From Clonostachys chloroleuca (lineage: Eukaryota; Ascomycota; Sordariomycetes; Hypocreales; Bionectriaceae): 64,000 nucleotides of DNA. A program made the position numbers and the translations under genes. Numbering within the stretch: position 1 is the stretch's first letter; each line of letters starts with the position of its first letter. The DNA lies in assembly GCA_037952775.1 (NCBI GenBank), contig JBANAY010000003.1, positions 18,724,001-18,788,000 on the forward strand, written 5' to 3'. This document shows positions 37,975 to 48,190 of this stretch, one piece after another. Below the pieces are notes generated by a model that saw only the letters and a program-made list of their open reading frames with translations, was not told the origin of the DNA and ran no database searches.

Positions 37975-40092
37975 CTAAGCTAAACGCCGTGGATGCTGGC
38001 AGTTACAAGATGCGCGGAGATCATCACGAGGCCCCCCCAGTCTCTTGTATTTCCTGGGATCCTTCCTGCTCATCAGCCGCTGGTCTCGAGTCCCTCTCCC
38101 ACCCTCCCAGAACCCCCTTCCCTTCTTGCCAATGACGCTCCGCCCACACATGCCACAGGCCTCGACGGCGTAGTTCTGCTCCCGGCTGCACCAGCCGCAA
38201 ATCATCCGGTTCGCCCACTCGTTGATGTGGTCTTCCGCCCCGTCGTGGCACTTGTCGCAGGCGTGGACGCGGTTGCAGCAGGAGAACCGGAACCACCGAT
38301 ATGACTTGCGATAGTGCTCGCACGCTCCCTTCTGCGGGAGCGGTTCCCCCGCATGCAGGCCCAGCTTCTCCCGCTTGCGCTGTGGTCCGACCTGGGGCAG
38401 GACGCTGCCCGGAGTGACGACGAGGAACCTGACGTCCGGGATGCGAAACGAGAACTTGCCATGGCACTCGCGGCATACGTTGCTCATCGTCTCGCCGCGG
38501 ACTGAGACGAGCCCAAAGCCGGGGCTCGAGCACTTGGCGCAGGTGGGGATAAAGGTGCTGGGGAGCATATCCGCCACCTTGCACCCGGATAGGTCGATGA
38601 AGCCGGCCCTCGCCGACTGCTCGTGGACGAGCTGGGGCCTGAACTTGGCGACCAATTGAGATGTGCACTTCTTGCACACCAGGGTCTTCTCAATGCTGGG
38701 TTTGAGCCCAGTGACTTCGTTGACCGTCTTGCAACGCTCGCATTTGACCGCTATGCCCAGGATCGCCACCTGCAGGAGCTCGATCCCGTATAGCTCTATA
38801 GACGGGAAGCTCAGCATCGTGCCGCGCTCGGCGTCATCGTCCGAAGCTGCCGTTGGCTCGACCTCTGGGGGTGGCTGCTGGCCAATCTCCACACCTCCGT
38901 CATCCGCATCGTCAGAGTCGAAGTTGTCCGAGTCGGATTCGTTGGGTCCCCGGATGAGGCTCCACTCTGGAGGACGCGGGATGACCTGGATATGGCTCTT
39001 GTCGAGATTTGATGCAGCTGCAGCTGCAGGAGTTTCAGATGACTTTGCCTGCACATCCCGCTGGACTGCCTGCTCAAGTGACGCCTTGGCTTCTGCGGCC
39101 TCCCTGGCTTGTTGTGCTTGCTTTGATAGGTTAGATAGATTCATAGCGAGAAAGTTGACGTGGCTCATCAGGGTCATTTCCTTGTGCGATGCAGCCCTCC
39201 GAATAAACAACTCCTCCACTCTTTCTGCCTCGTCATCGTCAACCTCGTTCAATTGGATGCGGATATCCTGCAATGGATAAAGCAGAGGCACAATTAAGTG
39301 CAAGCTCCTAACTGATCGTAGGCCGGGAGTGAGCTCGTTACGTCTTTTAGGCTCCAAGGGCAACGTAAAGACGATGCCATCTGCGGAACGGCGATACATA
39401 TTCATCCTCCCCATACGGGCCTCGAGCTGGCGCACCTCCTGTGCCCTGCGCGTCTTGGCCTCGGCGATCTCATCTCTGGTGTAGGATATCTCCGGCACAT
39501 AGGGCTTCGACTTCGGCTCTGGGGCAGCTACAAGGATCTCTGGCTCCGGTATGGATGATACAGGCTCTTGTCCACCACCCTGGCTCAGATGTCTGGTGTC
39601 CTTCAAGCCCTGGAAGGCTACGAGCTTCACCGTCTCAGTTTTCTCCTCAGACAGGAACCGTTCCAGATTCTTGTCTAATGCGTTGGTAAGAGCCAGAAGG
39701 GTCGAGCTCGTCCTCTCATTGGCTAGTTGTTCCCAGCCTCTCTCAATGTTAATGCTGAAGCCCCGAGGAATGTCCTTGTTCCGGACCAAGAGAACAGGTC
39801 TCTGTTTCGGATAGTTTTTGGGCACTCGAAGATCACAATCCAGATAAGCCAGCTCAAAGGGGAAATCCGGATCTGATGGGTGCAGCTTGAATTGGAATGA
39901 GGTTGAGCCGTCCGGGGCGGTTGACTCGGTGGGTGAAAACCGCTTCCTCAGCTGATCGATCTGATACTGGCGGGGATCTCGAGACTGAGACTGCGGGACA
40001 GGCTTGGAGACAACCCGGGATTGTGGGGTTTCTGCCACGGCTTGCTGGTGGGTATGCGTAGAGCCCCCGGAACTCGGACTTATTGAGATCAT
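37975..40092 (-). CDS. RWD-like / CHY zinc-finger protein
   Basis: An intronless frame of 705 aa from the ATG at 40092. Residues about 45-150 (QYQIDQLRKRF, YLDCDLRVPKNYPKQRPVL) resemble an RWD/UBC-like fold found in ubiquitin-system proteins. A coiled-coil, Ala/Gln/Glu-rich part and an acidic stretch (ESDSDNFDSDDADD) follow. Several Cys-x-x-Cys pairs (KCERCK, CKKC, CAKC, CREC) precede the CHY zinc finger at residues about 589-655, with CEHYRKSYRWFRFSCCNR, HACDKCHD and MICGWCSREQ carrying the ligands. CHY fingers occur in E3-linked proteins and in yeast Hot13; ubiquitin-linked function is inferred. The last residues after KYKRLGG run through a C7 tract at 38032-38038 (G7 in the gene); one extra base there would give an immediate stop two codons later, so the 17-residue tail may be an artefact. 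Confidence 0.88.
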   Translation of the reverse strand: MISISPSSGGSTHTHQQAVAETPQSRVVSKPVPQSQSRDPRQYQIDQLRKRFSPTESTAPDGSTSFQFKLHPSDPDFPFELAYLDCDLRVPKNYPKQRPVLLVRNKDIPRGFSINIERGWEQLANERTSSTLLALTNALDKNLERFLSEEKTETVKLVAFQGLKDTRHLSQGGGQEPVSSIPEPEILVAAPEPKSKPYVPEISYTRDEIAEAKTRRAQEVRQLEARMGRMNMYRRSADGIVFTLPLEPKRRNELTPGLRSVRSLHLIVPLLYPLQDIRIQLNEVDDDEAERVEELFIRRAASHKEMTLMSHVNFLAMNLSNLSKQAQQAREAAEAKASLEQAVQRDVQAKSSETPAAAAASNLDKSHIQVIPRPPEWSLIRGPNESDSDNFDSDDADDGGVEIGQQPPPEVEPTAASDDDAERGTMLSFPSIELYGIELLQVAILGIAVKCERCKTVNEVTGLKPSIEKTLVCKKCTSQLVAKFRPQLVHEQSARAGFIDLSGCKVADMLPSTFIPTCAKCSSPGFGLVSVRGETMSNVCRECHGKFSFRIPDVRFLVVTPGSVLPQVGPQRKREKLGLHAGEPLPQKGACEHYRKSYRWFRFSCCNRVHACDKCHDGAEDHINEWANRMICGWCSREQNYAVEACGMCGRSVIGKKGRGFWEGGRGTRDQRLMSRKDPRKYKRLGGPRDDLRASCNCQHPRRLA

Positions 40093-42610
40093 GGTCCGGG
40101 CGATATTAGAGTCAAGATATGTGGTGAGGTCGGTGTGCTCCAGCTTGGTGGTTGGTTCTCGTTGATATGGGCTGATATGGCCAACTGGTATTAATACAAG
40201 GCCGTTCTTGCAGATAAAACGAGAGTAAAGGAAGGCGATTCGAATGACCTATATTTTACTCATTGAGAGACGCCTCAACGGCGGTTCATATACTTGGAGA
40301 GTGCACTGTGGCGACAAGAGAAGGCTGGAGATGTCAACGGAATAACTTGGAGGCTATTGGCAGTGTGGATGGCAGCTACGATGAGCGATAGTGAGTTATG
40401 AAAGTATTCTAGTAACAGAATTAACTGCAGATTGATAGATCTTTTGATAGTGCATTACTAACGTGTGTCCCCACATTCCGCGCACCAAATCTGGGGGAAG
40501 GGCCGCTAGCTTTTTTAAAGGTCGAGTCAGTATGAGTCTTACCTCGTCATTGTGAGGGCGATGCCTCAGCGGGGACAGCAGCCACTCTGTATTCGGGACG
40601 TGATTTCTCATCTTTTTTAGTACATGAATTCGTTCAATTGAACTACCTAGATATACTGGATTCCGAAAGAGTCTTCAGTTATGGCCGGCAGCCAAATCAG
40701 GACAGTATCCCGCAGTGATCTACAGAACGGCAAGCTAGTTTCGTATACACCACTGAATAATCCCATGTAGCTTGCATCCAATGTTAAATTTAGACACCGT
40801 AGTCATGTGTGCGGATGCACACATACGCCATACGCCTTATATTTCCCCTTTCCTCTGTGAACGGCGGCTAAATGTGGTGGGAGGGTTCGGTATTGGCAAT
40901 CGGACTTAATGCGGATCTGACATACATGCATCCTCTATACTATGTCGAGCAAGAGCTTGCGAAGCCACAGCAAAGTCCATCCATTGCACTACCTACGTCT
41001 GGATCCTTTGATCAACGAATGTGGCAAAATATCTACTGTCCACGTTCAGACGATGGCATCCCCTCCCTCCCTCGAGCTGAGGGGGTGAGGATAGAATGGC
41101 TGGGCACAAAGACTCAAAAGCAGGGTCCCCCCCCTAAAAATTACGCTATTTTGCTGCTGGCCGGTGATAGCAATTGCAGGCGGCTGATGAAGCTAGGTGA
41201 GAGAGTCACTTGCTACCCATTGTTGCTACCGTTATTGGCAGCAACGGCCTCACCCCACGTCCATATGTCAATAGGGAGGGCGGTCGAGGTCGACCGGCCG
41301 GCCGGGGGCCTCCTCAGCTGGCCTCGTGTGCTGTGCTGGCCGTGGTGTGCGCTGTCATCTCCCTGTGGTCACCGTCTCCCGTGATTCAGGTGCCCAGCAT
41401 ACAGGCGCCCGATGCCCTGATCTTGAGGTCATCTTCAGCGCCAGAGGAAGGGCACCAAGAATGCGAGGCGCCCGTCCAGGCATTCATTCCACCCGCTTCA
41501 CCGACCAGAGACACGAGACGGATGGCGTGCCCTGGGGGTCAGGTCATCTGCACCCGGCAGCGAATCACCCAGGACGGCTGCGACATGCATCCGCTGCAAA
41601 TGTTCACAAACCAGGCACCCAACGTCCGTGTGTGGTGGTAGGTTGGATCCCAATCGCCGGTTCTCACGGTCGCAGGCAAGGCCCAGGCAGGCTGCAGCGG
41701 GCCATTCCATCGAGGTAAGCCGCACCGAACACTACTGCAGCAGTGCATCTCTCGCGGCACATTAGCCTGGCGACAGCTCAGCCACGCAAGGATGGAATGG
41801 AAATGTCGGTAGGATGTAGCGCTGTACCTACGTCTCATCCACCTGCATCGCAACCCGCCATCGATTGACCGGTCGCTGGGATTGATTCAAATCTGGCCAT
41901 CCGAGCGAGTGTGCCCCAACAAAAGTCATCTTGCCTCAGTTGAGGGTTTGCGCAAACTGCAACCTCCCTACTGACCTCAGCTACCTGCAGCACGCACTCT
42001 GCAAAGCTTCACGCGCTGTGGGTGGTAGGTAGATAAGGCGCACTCCATCAATCGGCAGGGCCGCCCAGATCTTGATAAACTCTCCATGGGGGTGTGTGTG
42101 TGTGGTGGCCCCAACGGAGGAGGCGATGGGCGCGGCATCCCAGGAGCAGGTAGGGCTCTTGGTTGCATGGAGAAAACGGAGCGGCGCCGGAACTGAGGGC
42201 ATATATTGCCGATTTGTCTCGTGGATGGTAAGAAATGAGGGCTGCCACCGTCGGTTGGGCAGGTGTGTGGGCTCGACCAGCAGCAACCGTCTCGAATTGC
42301 CAACTCATCAGCAGTCATCTATCTGGCAGATGACCGTCCGTGGGGATGGCGACGATGGGCCAAACGATGCGATGCTGCTGCAGGCCGGCCGCCGCGCCCC
42401 CTCCCACATGCTTGCACCCCCCTCAGGGTCCTCAGGCGGTGAGGTGAGTCGAGGTGAGTTGGGAGACGAAGCAGAGGGTGTTTTTGCCAATAATCCAAGT
42501 GGCTTTACGTGCATTTGACGACACCCACGTCCGCGGCAAGGTTGTGCAGGGAGGTGAGGGGCAGCCATCTGCGATCAGAAGCCGTTCGTTGATTTGCATG
42601 CCAGGAATAA

Positions 42611-42650
42611 ATATTTTTATTTTATTTTATTTATTCTTTTATTTATTTGA
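42611..42650. repeat. A/T-rich TTTTA-like block
   Basis: Some 40 bases made only of A and T apart from one C, in imperfect TTTTA/TTTA units, in otherwise GC-moderate intergenic DNA. Confidence 0.7.
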
Positions 42651-44866
42651 TGGATTTATTCGTTTAATAGCAACACACCCATACTCCCCAAGATTTAACC
42701 CCAAGTCTTTCTTTTCATTGTTTATTTTACTTTGGCTTTGTTTACTCGGGGTATTTTCTCCAGCTCACATGCACAAGGTTCGGGATATTGGTTTCCTCGC
42801 CTGGATTTATTATGTCTGTGCACACATCAATCCCGTAGATGAAAATGAAGACAATGAAGTAGACAGGATAGTCTTATCACTCTTAGATCCCACCTCCGTA
42901 TGCAAAACGGAGTGTGCCTGTTTACCTACCTCAAAATTACAACACCAGGCACCAAACGGCCTCTTCCAGCAGCGCAATGATGCAATTGCATGTGGTTTCC
43001 TGCAAGCTCTGGATGTGCCGCTTTGCTGCCTCTGCCTCCCTCGAGATCCACCCCCAAAACGGTGACAAAAACCGCCGTGGCTACCTAAAGCAGACCTGCA
43101 ATGCAGTCCGGATGGGCATCAAGGGTGCCGGCAGGGCATCTCTAACCACGATACAGGGAGGCTCACCCATGAGTCAGGGCGAGGCGCACCGCCATAATCA
43201 TCGTCAGCACACACTCGACTCCCTTCTCACCCACTTACACCTGCGCCGCAGTCGCAAGAACCCCCTGATTGTGGAAGAGGGTGCTCCTCGTACGTTCTTC
43301 GACTCTGCGAAAGCCGGTATTATTAATAATATCATCATCCGGGGACCCGGCAAATCCTTGCTTACAGCAAAATCTGGAGAAAGCATTGGTCTGGAGCTTG
43401 GTCAGGTGCTCGTCTTCCTTCTCTGCAACTGAAACGCTATGACGCCGCGGTCATCAACACCGTGGCGTTTCCCAATGTGGCCGACACAATCAAGAGATAG
43501 GGGCAATCAAACGCCCGGAAACTCGTCAATTCCCCATCGCCCAGCACAGCACCCAGCCGGGGGTTTGGGGAGTCTGCATCTGTAGAATGCCTGCAGAAAA
43601 CCCCATCGATCGAATCGGAGCATCGACCCAATTCATCCTCTGATGTCACTCGGCGTCGCAGGTCCCCAGCCACTTACTGTCCGTATGGCCCCCCCAATGT
43701 AGGTCCTTGGGGAGATGATTTTCACTCAAACACTGCATTGGGATTCACCCAGAGCGAATCAACCCCCGAGGTTTTTAAGAGTCTCTTGCATAGTCACCGC
43801 GTCCTTGGTTCCTGGCCCAGCACGCCCTCTCATCCCGCAGCTCTGGTGAAGGAGGGGGTGTTGGTCCCAAGATCCTGCTCAGATGCCACTTCCGTTAGCC
43901 TTGCCGCGAATGACACAAGATGTTCGCGAGAGAAGAGATAAGTTTCACGAGGAGGAGCGTGTCTCTAAGAAGCCTCCCACACGGCCCAAGGTCCAACGTG
44001 CCCTCCCTCCCCCCGATCTCCCACACTACGGTGCCGACCAGCACAGCAACAGCTCAGAGGCAGCCCGTAGGCTCCCATGAACCGAGCCGCCGGGTCCTGG
44101 GAGAGCAGACACGCTTCCCAAGCGCGTGCTTTGGCCTGCATCAAAGCACATCAACAAACCACGCAGTCGATCCTGTCGATGTCATACACTGGGGACCGCT
44201 CGGTCACGAGAGTTGATATTTGATATCCAACACATCGCCCTTGACGTCATGACAACGACGGGCAGGCAAAGTGTAAAAAACTCGTCCGTCTCTCGATGTC
44301 AGCAGCCTAAGCGGCGGGCACGTATTTAGGCCCGGATCATTTATTCGTCGGGAATTTTTGCATCAGCTCACGCCCCATGTCTCAAGGCAAGCGCCATGTC
44401 ACGTATGGTAAGACAATGCTCTTTCTCATCCCCGTATTGTTCGCATTTTTGTCTCAAGCGTGGCCGTCGAATAATGGCCCTATTTTGAGCTCTTTAAAGC
44501 ACCCTAGGGATCGGTTCTATGAGCCTGTAAGCCTGTAATATGGGCACATGGCCTGAATAGTATCGTAAACACGCACTTGATCGTCTGATTGGCTGCTCGC
44601 ATTTGTCGGATCGCATTACGTTGCCAGCCAACGCCAGCCTTGAAGCTAATTTGGCCTAGTTCCAGGGCGCCGCACCTTGAACAATATCCATTGAGGGAAA
44701 AGATTCAAATTAGAATTAGATATCGTGCACAGGTTTGTTCAAAAAGGGAAAACGACGGGTAGGGTTACCGGTAGATCGTGAAGGGCACTGCCTCAGGACT
44801 GCGAAGCTCTCGCTTTCAATCCGACAGTGAAGCTCATGTTGCGTAGATGGCCTCGATGGCAGAGTG

Positions 44867-44872
44867 TATAAA
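44867..44872 (+). promoter_or_regulatory. TATA box of the RTA1 gene
   Basis: TATAAA lies 144 bp before the RTA1 start codon, a usual distance for a filamentous fungus with a leader of about 100 nt. The leader is A/C-rich, typical of well-translated fungal messages. Confidence 0.5.
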
Positions 44873-45015
44873 GCGAAAGATGAGTTGCCTCAAATTCTCA
44901 CAGAGAAGAAGCTATAGCAATCACATACAACATTCTCCGTGATCAACTTTCAGCAATCGCACAAAAAAAAATCCAGTTGATATATTTGCCCCTGTTCCGA
45001 AACTATCATTCCACA

Positions 45016-45984
45016 ATGGCCGATGAAGTATGGATGTATAACGCATCTCTGCCCCTGGCTTGCGTCGGGGCCGTGGTCTATGGAATCATCTTCCTTGGGA
45101 TTACATACTTGACAACAATGAAATATCGAGCGTGGTACTTCCTCCCTGTTGTAATCGGCGCGGCCATCGAGGTTGTCGCTTATATCATGCGAGCGTACTC
45201 GATCAAGAACTCCACCATGATTGTAAGTTTCTCAACGTCTCTCTCCTTGGTTTTTTGAAACTGACTTAACAATGGTGGCAGGCCCCTTTTGTCATTACTT
45301 TGACATTTACCGTCCTGGCGCCCGTCTTCATCGCTGCAGGAAACTATATGCTCATCAGTCGACTTATCCTCGCCGTGCTACCCCATTCGAAGCAACGCGT
45401 TCTTAAGATCCCTGGACGCCGGCTCACTCCTATTTTTGTTGTATGCGATGTCATCGCTTTCCTCGTCCAGGGTAGTGGTTCCGGTATTGCGAGTTCCAAT
45501 AATTGGCAGGGGAATACAGAGCGTATTGGTCGATACGTCCTCATTGGTGGTCTTGCCTTCCAGCTTGTAGCTTTCTCGCTATTCCTGTGCGTCCTCGGTC
45601 GCTTCCACGTCCTAGCCAACAGGCATAAGGTGAGAGACTCACCCAAAGGCTGGGCAAAGCTTGTAGTGGCTGTCTATATCTCATCCGTCTTGATCATGGT
45701 AAGACATCCTCCTCTGCTCTTATTTGAGCCAATATCCGGTCAGTTTGGAATATTCACTGACCTCGCGGAAGATCCGATGCATTTTCCGCGTTGCCGAATT
45801 CGCAGAAGGTATGAATGGGTACGCTTTCCGTCATGAGTGGCTATTTTGGGTCTTCGAGGCCCTCCCTATGGCTCCAGCTATTGGCATCTTCTGCTTCTAT
45901 CACCCAAGCAAATATCTGGGCCGGTTCGGCGCCTGGAGGCTTCGACGCGTCCACAAGACGGACGGATCGGCTGAAACAATCTAA
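45016..45984 (+). CDS. RTA1-family seven-TM membrane protein
   Basis: Three exons (45016-45222, 45282-45698, 45772-45984) with GT-AG introns of 59 and 73 nt give 278 aa, close to the usual length of about 280-320 for the family. Seven hydrophobic segments are visible. Family marks include MRAYSIKNST, LAPVFIAAGNYMLISRLI, FVVCDVIAFLVQGSGSGI and IFRVAEFAEGMNGYAFRHEW, followed by a last membrane segment and the tail HPSKYLG. RTA1-family proteins (yeast Rta1, Rsb1) are linked to resistance to 7-aminocholesterol and to sphingoid-base export at the plasma membrane; they have a seven-TM, receptor-like topology, and the biochemical activity is poorly defined. Downstream, converging on it, is a Zn2Cys6 regulator gene only 207 bp away, which may control it. 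The structure is complete and undamaged. Confidence 0.92.
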
Positions 45985-46191
45985 GGCCGCCCCATTGAAG
46001 TTCAAAGAATTCCGCCTATGAAATTTGTGGTGAAGGAAGGTCAGAGGAGTTCGGAGGGTTGCGCTGGATGGGGTCGAACCAGGAAACAGAGTGCCGTAAA
46101 TGGTTGGGCTGAGGGTAAATACTAGAGCTGCAGTATTTCTATGTTTGCGATTATCATTTTCAGGTGGATAGAATTAGTCAAAACGAAACCA

Positions 46192-47684
46192 TCAACTCTC
46201 GACTTCCTGCACAGATCCATGATATTGGCTACTTGGGAGATTAGCTTTCCCATGATGTAGAAGAAACGGTTTCCAAATCTCGTCGTCTGAATCAAAGGAG
46301 AAGGTGAGGCCTTGAGAAAACCTTTGTATCCATTCTGCATAGACTCGATACTCTTCTGGAAGCTCGCTCAGCATCTGGCCAATCCATGCCACAGACATGT
46401 TTTTTCGGCAGTCGTATCCCTTTTGATAAGCTTCACTCGAACCAAGCCGGCTTCCATCCTGCACATCTTTGCGGCTCATGACAAAGTCCAGGGTGAGCAT
46501 ATGCATGATAATGAGCCGAGAAGCATAATTCTGGGGATCCACAAATGAAGAAAAGTCTTCAATACTCAGCTCGCCGAGCCTTTCATAAAGAAAGGTGTGT
46601 TCATGGTAGCCTAGTGTAAGTAGGTCAGTCACTGGTGGTGTGTGAGACAGGACAGCAAGTAGATCTCACTCTCGGCCGGGTTGGTGACGGCGAAATTAGC
46701 TATTCTCTGCATCATTGCCAAATACTGTAGCTCTGGGACGCTACGGCAGATTGGGGCCAGACGTTTCAAGCTGTCACAGAATTCCTCTGCAACGGTTGCA
46801 TCCAGTGATTCGGCCTCTCCACTACTCCCGATGAGCTTGCGCAGTTTCTCGACGTAGGTAGCTCTGGCGAAGGTTTTAAAAGCCGAGTCTTCAAAACTGG
46901 GAAGCAAGGTGTTTCCGACGACAAAGCCTTCCCTACTGCGTGAGCCTTAGTCACGGATATAATAGAAATGATCAAAGACTCACAGCCACGGACTAATGTC
47001 AAGAAATCCGTCAACCCATCAGCCATATACGCTGCCTGAAAGGTTAGATTCAACATAGCAGCAAATGCGGCGTCTGCATCAGCCCTTGTGTATTTAGGTT
47101 TTTTCATGTGTTCATTCAAAGCAGTCATAGCCGTGACTCGATGGCGAAGAGCCGCCTGTTCATAATCAGCCCCGGAGAGAACAGCAAGATGTGATGCTCC
47201 AAGCCCCAGCATAGAATGTGCGAGAAAGGTGTACTAGCAGTCAGGTCAGTGTTGAATATTCTGTTGATCAGGCGATTCTACTCTTCTTACTCACACCGTG
47301 TGACATCTGGCCGACATGTTGCCAAACGTGCCACCCTTCAATAGGAAGGGGAGGGTACGCATGGAAGAGGAAGTTCTGGAAGAACTTCAAGTCATCAATC
47401 CCGAACGTGGGCGCGTTCGTGTGTATTTGCCGTTGGACAACCTCCCTCGGCTCACCGGCAACCTGTGATACGTTCGCAGGAGCAGTCGTGTACTGGCAAC
47501 TGAGACCAAGCCTTGAGCATTGCCCGCATTGCGGTAAGCTCTCGTCACACTTGACCTTACGTTTCTTACAGACGATGCATCCAGCCCTGGACTTTCGATG
47601 CCCCTTTCGAGGTATTGGACGACGCCTCACTATGGTTATCTGCGGATCCGAATCAGCCGGAGATGTGCCCTGCGACGGCTCCAT
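46192..47684 (-). CDS. Zn2Cys6 transcription factor
   Basis: Exons are 47684-47295, 47233-46984, about 46932-46670 and 46610-46192, giving about 440 aa. The binuclear zinc cluster lies at residues about 36-63 (CIVCKKRKVKCDESLPQC, then CSRLGLSC), preceded by a basic PRKGHRKSRAG segment. This N-terminal cluster and short helical remainder resemble Upc2-like or sterol-type regulators; that resemblance is loose. The third junction does not keep frame: the donor after LVRG leaves one base, whereas the acceptor TAG at 46933-46935 leaves one base before EGFVVGNTLLPSF, where two are needed. One extra G in the G3 run there would fix it, in line with base losses elsewhere in the window. It is convergent with the RTA1 gene, which suggests a linked function without proving it. 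Confidence 0.88.
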
Positions 47685-48190
47685 GGTCCATTTGTGACCT
47701 TAAGGTTGTAATTTAAATCCCATGTGTGTGTTCTGTTGAAGTCTTGGGAATTTTTTCTCAGGCTCATCAAATCCATGCAGGCAGCATTGGTCAAGAGAAG
47801 GCTGACATCGTATATGCATATCAATTATACTGTCTACCTCGTTAACAGAGAGGTGGGTGGGGCCCCTGTTCAGCCAGGCAACCGGATCAATTCGCTCCTC
47901 CCTACCCTAGATCTCTCTTTCGCTGTCTTTAGATCTAGGTAAATTGCAAGTCTGCATCTAATTTCATAGTTGCGGTTGTAACGTCACAGAGACTATATGG
48001 ACTCTCTAAGTACGATTGAAAGTTATTTAGCACAATCGTGAGTTGCTGTCACTGGTTCTGGCATTTTCAACCAACACGACGAGGTGGTTATGTGCATGTT
48101 CACGTAACATATTAACACTAATAGCGCAATATATATCTGACAGGGAAGGTATTTTCTCTTTTTGTTCCACCCAATCTATACATTAGATGT
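47685..48190. other. intergenic stretch upstream of the Zn2Cys6 gene
   Basis: About 500 bp holding the promoter of the Zn2Cys6 gene and the 3' flank of CCT5. A long pyrimidine-rich piece near 47.9 kb is the only notable feature. I see no gene. Confidence 0.5.

Larger units (their letters stand above)
40093..45015. other. long divergent intergenic stretch
   Basis: About 4.9 kb between the 5' ends of the CHY zinc-finger gene and the RTA1 gene, unusually long for this gene-dense half. A TG repeat (about 42091-42105) and an A/T block built from TTTTA-like units (about 42611-42650) are present. Frames of 130-200 codons are open at 40872-41384, 42454-43065 and 42914-43432 but overlap each other and show no domain. 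I see no RNA gene. Confidence 0.5.

Noticed and set aside
46050..46140. tRNA-like TTCGA loop on the minus strand
   Set aside because: The flanking bases do not pair as a T stem, and no D or anticodon arm can be drawn.
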